IMG/VR virus record: IMGVR_UViG_3300034021_001118
Location: 1 to 39,475 of that record
Reading direction: 5' to 3' (one strand)
DNA from: a virus
DNA length: 39,475 bases
Shown in pieces: positions 21,644 to 29,016 of the stretch; position 1 is the stretch's first letter, and each line of letters opens with the position of its first letter. The notes below the pieces were generated by a model. That model searched no databases. It saw nothing but the letters and a program-made list of their open reading frames with translations, and had not been told where the DNA came from. A program made the position numbers and the translations under genes.

Positions 21644-22033
21644 ATGATCAACGCCCTAGTCACCAAAGCCAAGTCCACCATCAGTCAATCTATCAGTCAA
21701 CCCGCCAAGCCCACCCCAGAAGCCAAGCCCGAAGCCATCCTCAAAGCCGCCCCCGTCACCGACCAGCAGCTCGCCGAGACTGTCGCCAAGCAGGTCGGCT
21801 ACCAACCCGGCGACCAAGTGACCGGCGCCGTTCTCCCCAAGAAAATCCCCAACACCCGCCTCCTCTACGTCTCAGTGCCCGACTGGTCGGAGCCGGTGAT
21901 TTGCTCAGTGCAGAATGCCGCGGACTGGTCAGCCGGCGAGCGCATCAAGTGTGTGTACGTTAAGGCCGACACTGAGGGCCGCCTTGTCTTTGAGAACCGC
22001 GACGGCATCCGCCGCAACCGGTGGCGCCGATGA
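21644..22033 (+). CDS. Hypothetical protein upstream of the initiator
   Basis: A 129-residue protein; I take the ATG at 21644, because the upstream TTG would begin in the C-rich gap. The N-terminal ~60 residues are Ser/Pro/Lys-rich and disordered; residues ~65-125 form a compact beta-rich part (TRLLYVSVPDWSEPVICSV, ERIKCVYVKADTEGRLVFE). It overlaps the initiator start by a few bases. No family recognised; its place suggests a role in replication. Confidence 0.6.
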   Translation: MINALVTKAKSTISQSISQPAKPTPEAKPEAILKAAPVTDQQLAETVAKQVGYQPGDQVTGAVLPKKIPNTRLLYVSVPDWSEPVICSVQNAADWSAGERIKCVYVKADTEGRLVFENRDGIRRNRWRR

Positions 22034-22863
22034 GCGTAGCCGCCACCAACTACGTCTGGACCCAGTCGCCCGCGGAAGGCGCCGACCGGCTTGTCCTGCT
22101 GGCCTTGGCCGACTTTGCCGATGAGGCGGGCAACTGCTTCGGTTCATGGGGCAAGCTCGAGGAAAAGACCCGCCTCGCCCGCGCCACGGTCGCCCGCTGC
22201 CTTCGCCGCCTGCAAGACCGCGGCGAGCTGATCATGGTCGAAAAGGGCCACCGCAAGCTGGCCGGAGACGGCGCCGAGGCATCGATTTGGAAGATCCCCG
22301 GTGTGTCCGCCGAGATGGGTCTCAGAATGAGACCGGTCTCAGAAAGAGACCCAAGTAGTGTCAGAATGAGACCCAAGTGGTGTCAGAATGAGACCCCAAC
22401 AATAAGGAACATAAAGGAACGTAATAAAGGCGCTGACGCGCCCGCTCCGGCGATTTCATCGCCTTCGCTACCTTCTTCGGAAAAAGAAGCCCCGAAACCC
22501 AAACGCGCCCCCACTCCCAAATTCGACCCAGCATCTATTCCGCTGCCCCACGGTCCGGGCTTCCAAAAATGGTGGCTGCATTTCGTCGAGCACCGCAGCA
22601 ACCCGATCAAGGGCCGCCGCAACCCCCTAACCCCGCTCGCCGCCAAGATCATCCTCGGCGAGCTGGCTGCGGTCAACGAGCAGCAGGCCGTCGAATCGAT
22701 CAAGAAGTGCATCGCCGCGGGCTGGGTTAAGCCGTTCCCGCCGGAGCCGCCCGCCAAGCCCACCCTCGTCACTTTGCCACCCCAAGGCCAACCCAAACAA
22801 ACCGCCCTCGAGCGCTCCCTCGCCGAGATGCGCGAGCAGTTCGCCAAAGAAAACGCAGCCTAA
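22030..22863 (+). CDS. Winged-helix replication initiator (lambda O-like)
   Basis: A 277-residue protein started at ATG 22030. The N-terminal ~85 residues form a winged-helix domain (KLEEKTRLARATVARCLRRLQDRGELIMVEKG). A low-complexity linker (LRMRPVSERDPSSVRMRPKW) follows, then a Pro/Ala part and a C-terminal domain with FQKWWLHFVEHR, ILGELAAVNEQQAV and a closing helix REQFAKENAA. This order matches initiators that bind iterons and load DnaB; the C-terminal part would contact the helicase encoded at 24836. The linker is exactly where the iterons are encoded (22322-22395), as in lambdoid O genes. Family call firm on layout, not proven by a search. Confidence 0.75.
   Translation: MSVAATNYVWTQSPAEGADRLVLLALADFADEAGNCFGSWGKLEEKTRLARATVARCLRRLQDRGELIMVEKGHRKLAGDGAEASIWKIPGVSAEMGLRMRPVSERDPSSVRMRPKWCQNETPTIRNIKERNKGADAPAPAISSPSLPSSEKEAPKPKRAPTPKFDPASIPLPHGPGFQKWWLHFVEHRSNPIKGRRNPLTPLAAKIILGELAAVNEQQAVESIKKCIAAGWVKPFPPEPPAKPTLVTLPPQGQPKQTALERSLAEMREQFAKENAA
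22317..22430 (+). other. Candidate replication origin inside the initiator gene
   Basis: Four iterons with core TCAGAAWGAGACC start at 22322, 22339, 22361 and 22383; the last two spacings are both 22 bp. The first two units carry the palindromic form GTCTCAGAAWGAGAC. The array is followed at once by an A/T-rich stretch (22396-22430) suited to strand opening. The arrangement equals the lambda origin: iterons in the linker-coding part of O plus adjacent A/T-rich DNA. Confidence 0.75.
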
Positions 22864-22866
22864 CCC

Positions 22867-23337
22867 ATGAGCAATCTATTCGCCCTCGAAGACGGCGTCC
22901 ACGCCCCCATCACCGGAGGCACCGTCCTATCCGCCTGCCGCAAAGGAGAGATCTCCGAGTCCCTCTTCATTGTCGGCGCCCAAGTCCACGACTGGGAAAT
23001 CTTCACGCCCTTCGGCCACGCCCAGACGACCGACGTGATGTTGACCCGCGCCGGCGTCCGCCCGATCGCCGTCCAGGTAAAGACCGCCACCCTCGACCGC
23101 GGCGCCTACCACGTCTCCGTCAAGCGCGCCACCGGCGGACTGAAAGCCCGCCCCTACGAGATCCACGACTTCGACGTGCTCGCCGCCTACCTACCCGACC
23201 TCAATCAATTTGTCTTCTGGACCTTCGACGACATCAGCAACCGAGTCAGCGTCCGCTACGACCCAAACAAGCACCGGAAACCCGGTAACTGGGATTTGCT
23301 TAACACCGTCGCAGAATCATTAACCCGCACGCAATAA
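22867..23337 (+). CDS. PD-(D/E)XK-like endonuclease
   Basis: A 156-residue protein. TTDVMLTRAGVRPIAVQVKTA around residues 54-74 supplies the PD-(D/E)XK-type D...QVK active-site pair, followed by strands and a C-terminal helix. The style resembles the group-I-intron-type PDDEXK_5 family, so it may cut or nick DNA during replication or recombination. It lies directly after the initiator gene. Substrate not known. Confidence 0.6.
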   Translation: MSNLFALEDGVHAPITGGTVLSACRKGEISESLFIVGAQVHDWEIFTPFGHAQTTDVMLTRAGVRPIAVQVKTATLDRGAYHVSVKRATGGLKARPYEIHDFDVLAAYLPDLNQFVFWTFDDISNRVSVRYDPNKHRKPGNWDLLNTVAESLTRTQ

Positions 23338-23436
23338 TTGATTGCCCCCCCCCCCCCCCCTAAGTTATCAATTTGCTATTAAACCCCTAAGACAGCCAAT
23401 GTCCGACCCCCAACTGTACATTTGACCAGTAATTTT
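23338..23436. other. Gap with a 16-C run and CCCCTAAG repeats
   Basis: Sixteen C in a row at 23345-23360, then an A/T-rich part with CCCCTAAG at 23357-23364 and again at 23384-23391. A TTGACC box lies near 23421. The run is unusual in coding-dense phage DNA. It might be a slippage-prone or origin-related element, or a sequencing artefact. Confidence 0.5.
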
Positions 23437-23613
23437 ATGAAAACCGCAAAAAGCACCAAAAAGGCGAGCGCCCCCAAGGCGCCGAAAGCAACTACCCTCA
23501 ACATCAACGTCGAATACGTTGAGCAGATCGCCGACGAGAGCATCGCCACCATCATGGCCCTGCGCGCCCTCGTCCGCCAACTCGCCACCGAACTTGAGGA
23601 GGCCCGCAAATGA
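23437..23613 (+). CDS. Small basic protein
   Basis: A 58-residue protein with a Lys/Ala-rich start (KTAKSTKKASAPKAPKATT) and a helical end (ESIATIMALRALVRQLATELEEA). The start is the ATG at 23437. It overlaps the next gene by ATGA. No family recognised. Confidence 0.55.
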   Translation: MKTAKSTKKASAPKAPKATTLNINVEYVEQIADESIATIMALRALVRQLATELEEARK

Positions 23614-23807
23614 CCCTCCACAACGGCAAAACCTTAGCCCTTGAATATGAACCCACCGGCCCGCTGTTTGGCCGGCTCATGCTTGAGGCTCAGTCGATCA
23701 ACGCAGCGTGCGACCGCTTCCTCGCCAAGCGCGGTCTGATCACGCAGCCATCCTTCCGCAACTCCGGCTTCATCTTCGGCCGCGGCAAACAGAGGGCGCG
23801 CAAATGA
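23610..23807 (+). CDS. Small hypothetical protein
   Basis: A 65-residue protein with a mixed alpha/beta start (KTLALEYEPTGPLFGRLML), a helix (SINAACDRFLAKRG) and a basic end (RGKQRARK). ATGA overlaps at both ends. No family recognised. Confidence 0.55.
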   Translation: MTLHNGKTLALEYEPTGPLFGRLMLEAQSINAACDRFLAKRGLITQPSFRNSGFIFGRGKQRARK

Positions 23808-24013
23808 GCACCATGATCCCCGACCTGGTTGTCGGCTCGGTCGGCTTCGGCAGCAACTTCGCGGACAACACCGCCTCGCTTGAGGCGCAAGTCCGTGAGC
23901 TGATTCGCAGCAACAATCGCCTCATCCGCGTCTTGAAGCGCTGCGTCAAGCCATCCAACGAAGTCGCCTCCGAGGCACACGACGCCATCGAAGAGGCGAC
24001 CAGCATCCGATGA
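23804..24013 (+). CDS. Small helical protein
   Basis: A 69-residue protein. After a glycine-rich start (DLVVGSVGFGSNF), the rest is helical and charged (SLEAQVRELIRSNNRLIRVL), a possible short coiled coil. ATGA overlaps at both ends. No family recognised. Confidence 0.55.
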   Translation: MSTMIPDLVVGSVGFGSNFADNTASLEAQVRELIRSNNRLIRVLKRCVKPSNEVASEAHDAIEEATSIR

Positions 24014-24255
24014 GCCTTCCCTACGAGCAAGCCCGCGCCATCGCGCAGGCCCGCCACTTCCTGACCGAGCTGGGCACCCCGGGCAAAATCAAGCGCATCC
24101 CCGCCGAGATCCGCCGCGAGGCCCGCGCCCGCCTCAAGCACATGCCGATGTCGTGGGATATCCCACGCATCGCCGAGGATCTGGGCGCCTTGCAGAATAT
24201 GGAAAAGCTCGAAGAGCACTACCGGAAGGTCTTTTGGGAGGAAGTGAAGCGATGA
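24010..24255 (+). CDS. BPSL0761-family protein
   Basis: An 81-residue protein: MSLPYEQARAIAQARHFLTEL, then IPAEIRREARARLKHMP. The opening MxxPYExxRAxxxxxxFLxEL and the later RxEARxxLKHxP match the phage and plasmid family called BPSL0761, all-helical and of unknown function. ATGA overlaps at both ends. Confidence 0.7.
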   Translation: MSLPYEQARAIAQARHFLTELGTPGKIKRIPAEIRREARARLKHMPMSWDIPRIAEDLGALQNMEKLEEHYRKVFWEEVKR

Positions 24256-24557
24256 GCGCCGGCAAAGGCGACAGCCCCCGTCCGGTCAACGGCGACCGCT
24301 ACCGGGCCAACTACGAGCGCATCTTCGCCAAAGAAGACTCGCTCTCCGACATCCTCACCAAGGTCCGCGAGCAGTTCCCGTATCCCACCTGGATCTGCCG
24401 CCCCTGCGGCGAAGCCCACGGCCGCGGCATGCCCGCCGGTCACGTCTCGACCTGGCACGAAGACCGTTGCGGCGTGTGCGGCAAGGTGACTTCCGTCAGT
24501 GAACCCCGCGATTTCGGCCACCTAAAAAAATGGCCCATCCTCCCAAAAAACCCTTGA
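24252..24557 (+). CDS. Small zinc-ribbon protein
   Basis: A 101-residue protein started at ATG 24252. The start SAGKGDSPRPVNGDRYRANY is a phage-typical opening; ICRPCGEAH and DRCGVCGK form a two-CxxC zinc ribbon, with a conserved-looking WHED between. Likely a nucleic-acid or protein-binding helper. No exact family known. Confidence 0.7.
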   Translation: MSAGKGDSPRPVNGDRYRANYERIFAKEDSLSDILTKVREQFPYPTWICRPCGEAHGRGMPAGHVSTWHEDRCGVCGKVTSVSEPRDFGHLKKWPILPKNP

Positions 24558-24562
24558 TTCCT

Positions 24563-24594
24563 ATGCCAACACATGCCAACATTTGCCTACAGAT
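24563..24594 (+). promoter_or_regulatory. Three 10-bp-phased operator-like repeats
   Basis: ATGCCAACAC, ATGCCAACAT and TTGCCTACAG follow one another with a 10-bp period, and the last contains TGCCTACA (24584-24591), the octamer of the early control region. They lie in the 66-bp gap before the small gene and DnaB, so a repressor that acts at 17.2-17.7 kb may also act here. Confidence 0.5.
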
Positions 24595-24623
24595 CACGCC
24601 ACGACAGAAAGCCGTAAAACGTC

Positions 24624-24839
24624 ATGGCCACTGAGCACCAACCACCACCACCGCCCGAACACCACATCACCCCATGGCTCGAAGAAACATTTCGCTTAGT
24701 CGATGCAGCCTGCGACCGCTGGGAACGTCGCCGCGCACAACTTGCCCGGAGGAAGGAAGAAAATGAACGCGCTCATTCTGACCTACCTCGCGCTGATCGT
24801 TCTGACGTTCATTGTCATAGTCGTTCTGGAAAACAATGA
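24624..24839 (+). CDS. Small hypothetical protein
   Basis: A 71-residue frame; the first ~45 residues are Pro/His-rich, then helical and basic (WLEETFRLVDAACDRWERRRAQLARRK). The last 25 residues are read from DNA that also encodes the small membrane protein at 24763 in another frame. It may end earlier in function than in sequence. No family recognised. Confidence 0.45.
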   Translation: MATEHQPPPPPEHHITPWLEETFRLVDAACDRWERRRAQLARRKEENERAHSDLPRADRSDVHCHSRSGKQ

Positions 24840-24858
24840 CGACGGAGGCGCCGCCTAA
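24763..24858 (+). CDS. Small single-span membrane protein
   Basis: A 31-residue protein: MNALILTYLALIVLTFIVIVVL then ENNDDGGAA. A strong Shine-Dalgarno (GGAGGAAGG) inside the gene at 24624 precedes its ATG. Its end overlaps the DnaB start in another frame. The role is unknown. Confidence 0.6.
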   Translation: MNALILTYLALIVLTFIVIVVLENNDDGGAA

Positions 24859-26242
24859 AGTGAAACGCACCGTTCCCCAAAGCCCCGCCACCGAGCGCAC
24901 CGTCCTCGGTTCGCTCATGGCTGATCCCAAACTTTGCGACGAAGTCTCCGGCATCCACGCCGACCTTTTCTACACGCCCGCGCATCGCCTCATCTACGAG
25001 ACCATCGCCGAGGTCCGCGCCGAAGGCGGAACCGCGAACGTCATCGCCGTCACCCAACGCATTGACGCCCAGCACAAGCTCAACTTCGTCGGCGGCGCCG
25101 GTGCCCTCACCGAGATGCTCGGCGACTACGCCGGAGGCAGCGCCGCAGTCGAATATCACGCGCAAACCCTCCGCGACCTCCACGCCCGCCGCCGCATCAT
25201 CGACGCCAGCGTCGCCATGCAAGCCGCCGCCCAGGACATGGCCAGCGATGCCGACAGCGTCCTCCAGCAGGCGGGCGAAAGCGTCCTCAGCCTCAGCCTC
25301 ACCACCGCCACCGACAGCATGCGCGCCCCCAGCGCCATCGTCCCCGGCCTCCTCGAAGAGCTAGAGAGCCTTATGGCCGGCGGCAAAAAGCTCGGCCTGC
25401 AGACCGGCATCCGCGACTTCGATCAAGTCACCGGCGGACTCCGCGGAGGTCAGCTCACCATCATCGCCGGCCGCCCTGCCATGGGCAAAAGCGCCCTCAT
25501 GCTCAACATGGCCGACAACATGTCCCGCCGCGGCATCCCGGTCGTCTATTTCAGCCTCGAAATGCCCGCCACCGAGTTGGCCGCGCGCGTAGTCCTCGGC
25601 CGCGCTGAGACGAACACCGAGATCATTCGGAACGGCTTCCTCACCGCCAGCATCAAACACCGCATTTTTGATGCCGCCACGCAATTTTCCACAGAACCCC
25701 TCTATGTGGACGATCGCGGCGGCCTCACGCTCCTCGACATCCGCGGCCGCGCCCGCCTCGCCGTCCGCCGCTGGGGCGTCAAGTGCATCTTCGTTGACTA
25801 CCTCCAGCTCGTCAGTCACTCCGGCGCCCAGTCCCGCGAGAACGAAGTCGGCTTCGTCTCCCGCGGCCTCAAAGCGATGAGCATGGAGTTAGGCATTCCA
25901 GTCGTCGCCGCCGCCCAGGTCAACCGCCAAGCCGAGAACCGCAGCGACAACCGCCCAAAACTTAGCGACCTCCGCGAGTCCGGCAGCATCGAGCAAGACA
26001 GCGACATCGTTTGCTTGATCCATCGCCCCGCTTATTACGCCGTGCAAGACGAGGAACCGGAAGTCCAAGACGCCGAGTTAATCGTGGCCAAGCACCGCGC
26101 CGGCCGCACCGGCACGCTCAACCTCACATGGCGTCCCTCGCTCACCCGCTTTGAAGGCACTGCGCCGGTCGGTCGCACCAGCGACAGCGATGGCTCGGTT
26201 TACGCGCCGGCGAAACAACTCTGGGAGGCCATCAATGAATAG
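24836..26242 (+). CDS. dnaB: Replicative DNA helicase (DnaB family)
   Basis: A 468-residue hexameric helicase. The N-terminal helical domain spans about residues 15-110 (ATERTVLGSLM...TLRDL), the linker ~110-180 and the RecA-like ATPase ~185-440. Walker A is GRPAMGKSAL (residues 212-221), Walker B VDYLQL (320-325), and AAQVNR and DLRESGSIEQDSDIV mark motifs 3 and 4. It unwinds DNA at the fork and is the likely cargo of the initiator at 22030. Length is normal for DnaB. It overlaps the small genes upstream by four codons. Confidence 0.95.
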   Translation: MTTEAPPKVKRTVPQSPATERTVLGSLMADPKLCDEVSGIHADLFYTPAHRLIYETIAEVRAEGGTANVIAVTQRIDAQHKLNFVGGAGALTEMLGDYAGGSAAVEYHAQTLRDLHARRRIIDASVAMQAAAQDMASDADSVLQQAGESVLSLSLTTATDSMRAPSAIVPGLLEELESLMAGGKKLGLQTGIRDFDQVTGGLRGGQLTIIAGRPAMGKSALMLNMADNMSRRGIPVVYFSLEMPATELAARVVLGRAETNTEIIRNGFLTASIKHRIFDAATQFSTEPLYVDDRGGLTLLDIRGRARLAVRRWGVKCIFVDYLQLVSHSGAQSRENEVGFVSRGLKAMSMELGIPVVAAAQVNRQAENRSDNRPKLSDLRESGSIEQDSDIVCLIHRPAYYAVQDEEPEVQDAELIVAKHRAGRTGTLNLTWRPSLTRFEGTAPVGRTSDSDGSVYAPAKQLWEAINE

Positions 26243-26486
26243 CGAAACGCTTCGCCGCCGCGGCATGTCCCGCCGCTGTGGCAGGGCTTGGAAGTATTCG
26301 CGTCCAAGCTGGCCGGTTATCGCGCAGCTTAAGGATGAACGCGCCTATGTCTGGGGCGGAATGTGGATTCACCCATGCGGCATTAGCTACCAAGAGCCGC
26401 TCAAGGACGGATTTGAAGAGGGTTGGGGCGAAGAGCGCTGTAGCTGCGCACTATGCTCGGAATTTCGGCAGGAGTTTTGCTCATGA
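26235..26486 (+). CDS. Small Cys-rich protein
   Basis: An 83-residue protein started at ATG 26235, inside the last codons of dnaB. A basic start (LRRRGMSRRCGRAWKYSR) is followed by Gly/Trp-rich and Cys-rich parts (WGGMWIHPCG, GEERCSCALCSEF). The CxCxxC pattern may bind zinc. No family recognised. Coupled by ATGA to the next gene. Confidence 0.55.
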   Translation: MNSETLRRRGMSRRCGRAWKYSRPSWPVIAQLKDERAYVWGGMWIHPCGISYQEPLKDGFEEGWGEERCSCALCSEFRQEFCS

Positions 26487-26869
26487 TCAACTCCCGCCAG
26501 AAAGGCGCCAGCTTTGAACGCGAGGTTGCCAAGGCACTGACCGTTGAAGGCTTTCCCGCCAAGCGCGGAGCGCAAGTCTCGCAAGGTGCCTGGGGCGTCA
26601 GCGCGCCCGACGTGATCGTGCCCTGCTTGCCGGGTTGGCACTTTGAATGCAAGCGCCATGGCCGCGCGCGGTTTGACCTGAACGCCGCCATTGCGCAGGC
26701 CCGCCGTGACGCCGGCACCGACCTGTGCGCCGTTATCCATCGCCGCGACCACAGCGAGATGCTCGTCACGCTTCCGTTCAACGAATTTTGCACGCTGCTG
26801 CGCCACTCCGACTTTCCTATCCAACCACAAACACAACCAACCACACAACCATGCCAAACAAAACCCTAA
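26483..26869 (+). CDS. Archaeal-Hjc-like PD-(D/E)XK nuclease (resolvase candidate)
   Basis: A 128-residue protein started at ATG 26483 (MINSRQKGASFEREVAKAL). The E of FEREV, the PDVIV and the ECK of WHFECKRHG form a PD-(D/E)XK active site in the spacing of Holliday-junction resolvases and related phage nucleases. It would process recombination or packaging intermediates. A Gln/Thr/Pro tail closes it; the last 19 bp overlap the ssDNA-binding gene. Confidence 0.7.
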   Translation: MINSRQKGASFEREVAKALTVEGFPAKRGAQVSQGAWGVSAPDVIVPCLPGWHFECKRHGRARFDLNAAIAQARRDAGTDLCAVIHRRDHSEMLVTLPFNEFCTLLRHSDFPIQPQTQPTTQPCQTKP

Positions 26870-27423
26870 CCACACCCGTGGGCATCGCCCGCTATCCTCA
26901 CCTCAACCGTCCCGACACCAAGTTCGACGACGTGGGAGTGTTCAAAGTCAACCTCGAGCTAACCGCCGAGGAAGCCGAACCGTTCATCAAGCAAGCTGAG
27001 GAGCTTTTCTCCGCGTTCGTCGCCGAGAAAAAAGCCGAGCTGAAAAAAGACAAGCTCAAGCTCCACGCCGCGCCTTGGGAAGACAACGACGGTCTCGTTC
27101 AGTTGAAGCTCAAGGTCAAAGCCGTGGGCAAAGACAAGGCCGGCGAGACCTACAGCCGCGCGCCGAAGCTCTTCAACGCATCCGGCGACATCATCACCGA
27201 CAACATCGGCGGCGGCAGCAAGATCCAAGTCGCGGTCGTTCCCTACTGCTGGTACACGGCCACCTTGGGCGCCGGCATCACGCTGCAGCCCAAGGCCGTC
27301 ATGGTGCATGACCTCGTCACCTGGGGCGACGGCGGCAGCGCCGTGGCCTACGGCTTCGACGTTTCGGAAGCCAAGCCCGCCGCCCGCAAGACCGGCACCG
27401 ACGACGAAGAGATCACCTGGTAA
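26851..27423 (+). CDS. ssDNA-binding protein (T7 gp2.5-like)
   Basis: A 190-residue OB-fold-type protein started at ATG 26851. The opening (LTTPVGIARYPHLNRPD), FNASGDIITDNIGGGSKI, CWYTATLGAGITLQPKAV and the acidic end (GTDDEEITW) match gp2.5-like phage SSBs, where an acidic C-terminal tail binds other replication proteins. It coats single strands at the fork and may aid annealing. It lies between the resolvase-like and Cas4-like nuclease genes. Confidence 0.75.
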   Translation: MPNKTLTTPVGIARYPHLNRPDTKFDDVGVFKVNLELTAEEAEPFIKQAEELFSAFVAEKKAELKKDKLKLHAAPWEDNDGLVQLKLKVKAVGKDKAGETYSRAPKLFNASGDIITDNIGGGSKIQVAVVPYCWYTATLGAGITLQPKAVMVHDLVTWGDGGSAVAYGFDVSEAKPAARKTGTDDEEITW

Positions 27424-27428
27424 CCCTC

Positions 27429-28196
27429 ATGCCAGCGAAAAACACCACAAGGGGGGCGGCAAAACGCCGCTCCCCTTCCCAAGCCGCACCCGCACCTGAG
27501 CCTGACCGCTATAACGAGGCGGGCCAGAAAATCGTCAAGCTCCAGAAGCTGCGCAGCCATCAAAAGTATCTGCTTAAAGATGGCTCGCAGGTTCCCGGAG
27601 CGTCCACCATCTGCAAAGTCGGCGACGACCAGAGCAACCTTATTCACTGGGCGTGGAATCTGGGAAATTCCGGCAAAGACTATCGCAAAGTGCGAGACCA
27701 AGCCGCAGATGTCGGCACAGTCTGCCACTTTTTAATCGAGTGCTATTTCCACGGCTGGGAACCCGACCTCGGCGAATACGCACCGGCCGACATTGAGCGC
27801 GCGCAGATTGCCTTTGCCAACTTCCTGCAGTTTTGGAGCGAGCAAGAGCTGACCGTGCTTGAGCCGGAAGTGCAACTCGTCAGCGAGGCCCACATGTTTG
27901 GCGGCACCATCGACGCTCCGAGCGTAGACAGCAAAGGCCGCATCGTTCTCCTCGACTGGAAAACCAGCAGCGGCATCTACACCTCGCAGAAGCTGCAGCT
28001 CGCCGCCTACGAGCGCCTGTGGAATGAAAACCGCCCCGAGCAGATCGTGCAGCGCCGCGCCGTTGTCCGCATCGGCAAGGACCGCGCCGACGACCACAGC
28101 ATCGAGTGGATGTTCAGCAGCGACAACGAGTGGGAATACTTCAAGGCCCGCTTGGATCTGTATTACGCCGGCCAACGCTACAAAAAAGCCGCCTAA
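27429..28196 (+). CDS. Cas4/RecB-like PD-(D/E)XK exonuclease
   Basis: A 255-residue protein. An N-terminal disordered basic ~30 residues is followed by a nuclease core: GGTIDAPSVDSKGRIVLLDWKTSSG with the D...DWKTS active site around residues 160-180, then QLAAYERLW. This is the RecB/Cas4 nuclease pattern. With the SSB just upstream it may form a phage recombination pair. No cysteines for a Cas4 iron-sulfur cluster were found. Confidence 0.8.
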   Translation: MPAKNTTRGAAKRRSPSQAAPAPEPDRYNEAGQKIVKLQKLRSHQKYLLKDGSQVPGASTICKVGDDQSNLIHWAWNLGNSGKDYRKVRDQAADVGTVCHFLIECYFHGWEPDLGEYAPADIERAQIAFANFLQFWSEQELTVLEPEVQLVSEAHMFGGTIDAPSVDSKGRIVLLDWKTSSGIYTSQKLQLAAYERLWNENRPEQIVQRRAVVRIGKDRADDHSIEWMFSSDNEWEYFKARLDLYYAGQRYKKAA

Positions 28197-28492
28197 TGCA
28201 AACCGCCAAGCAAACACTAGACGCCGCATCGTCCGCCGTTTGCGGAGCGCGCAACGAGGACTACGGCTCGCCCGCGGATGATTTCGGGACGCAGGCCGAG
28301 ATGTTCTCCAGCTACCTGTCGCGCACCAACGGCGCGCAGGTCTTGGTCACAGCATCCGACATCGCCGCGCTCATGATCCTGGTAAAGATCGCCCGCCAAG
28401 CGCACTGCCACAAAGCGGACAACTGGATCGATGTCGCCGGATACGCCGCGTGCGGCGCCGAGTGCGATGCCAGACAAGCCGACCTCGCCTAA
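28196..28492 (+). CDS. DUF6378-family protein
   Basis: A 98-residue protein: NEDYGSPADDFGTQAEMFSSYL, then SDIAALMILVKIARQA and DNWIDVAGYAACGAECDA. These segments match the phage family DUF6378, an all-helical family with a nucleotide-pyrophosphohydrolase-like look; activity is not established. TAATG overlap with the previous stop. Confidence 0.8.
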   Translation: MQTAKQTLDAASSAVCGARNEDYGSPADDFGTQAEMFSSYLSRTNGAQVLVTASDIAALMILVKIARQAHCHKADNWIDVAGYAACGAECDARQADLA

Positions 28493-28741
28493 ATGCCCCC
28501 GCGCAGAACCATCGCAATCGTCCGCAAGAAGCTCGGCCGCGAAAAAGCGGACGGCATGACCATGGGCGACGGCAAAGTCTACATCGATCCCCGCCAGAGC
28601 GGCGCGGACGAGCTAGACACGGTTCTGCATGAGCTGCTCCACCATGTCTGCCCCGACATGAGCGAAGAGGCAGTCGCCGAGAAGTCCGCCATGATGGCGA
28701 GGTCGATGTGGAAAGACAAGTGGAGGCGCGTCCACGAATGA
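28493..28741 (+). CDS. Small protein with HExxH zincin motif
   Basis: An 82-residue protein. After a beta hairpin (KVYIDPRQSG) comes LDTVLHELLHHVCPDMSEEAVAE, with H-E-L-L-H in a helix, the zinc metallopeptidase signature, and a later Glu that could be the third ligand. This is a minimal SprT/ImmA-like peptidase fold. Substrate unknown. It abuts the previous gene and overlaps the next by ATGA. Confidence 0.75.
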   Translation: MPPRRTIAIVRKKLGREKADGMTMGDGKVYIDPRQSGADELDTVLHELLHHVCPDMSEEAVAEKSAMMARSMWKDKWRRVHE

Positions 28742-28860
28742 CCGCCGCCGGCTACATCCTCATCGGCCTCGCCTTGGGCGTAGTGCTCGGCGCCTTGGCT
28801 TCCTACGGCGCCATGTTTGCCTGGGCCATCCGCTACGGACGCGAGGAGGATGCGGAATGA
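28738..28860 (+). CDS. Small membrane protein
   Basis: A 40-residue protein with one long hydrophobic segment (YILIGLALGVVLGALASYGA) and an acidic end. ATGA overlaps on both sides. Candidate holin-like or exclusion protein, but nothing decides. Confidence 0.6.
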   Translation: MTAAGYILIGLALGVVLGALASYGAMFAWAIRYGREEDAE

Positions 28861-29012
28861 CCAGCGCAATTCTCATCGCTCTGGTTGGCTTCGCTTACTT
28901 CGCCGTAGCCATCGACCAAGCATTCATTCAACACAACTTTTGGAATGGCATTGTGTGGTTTGGTTACGCCATCGCGCAAATCGGCCTTTGGCACGTCACC
29001 GTGCAGCCCTGA
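28857..29012 (+). CDS. Small membrane protein
   Basis: A 51-residue protein with a hydrophobic start (SAILIALVGFAYFAVAI) and a second hydrophobic stretch (WNGIVWFGYAIAQIGLW), so two possible spans. Coupled to the gene before. A holin is conceivable since no other holin is seen; unproven. Confidence 0.6.
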   Translation: MTSAILIALVGFAYFAVAIDQAFIQHNFWNGIVWFGYAIAQIGLWHVTVQP

Positions 29013-29016
29013 CTTT

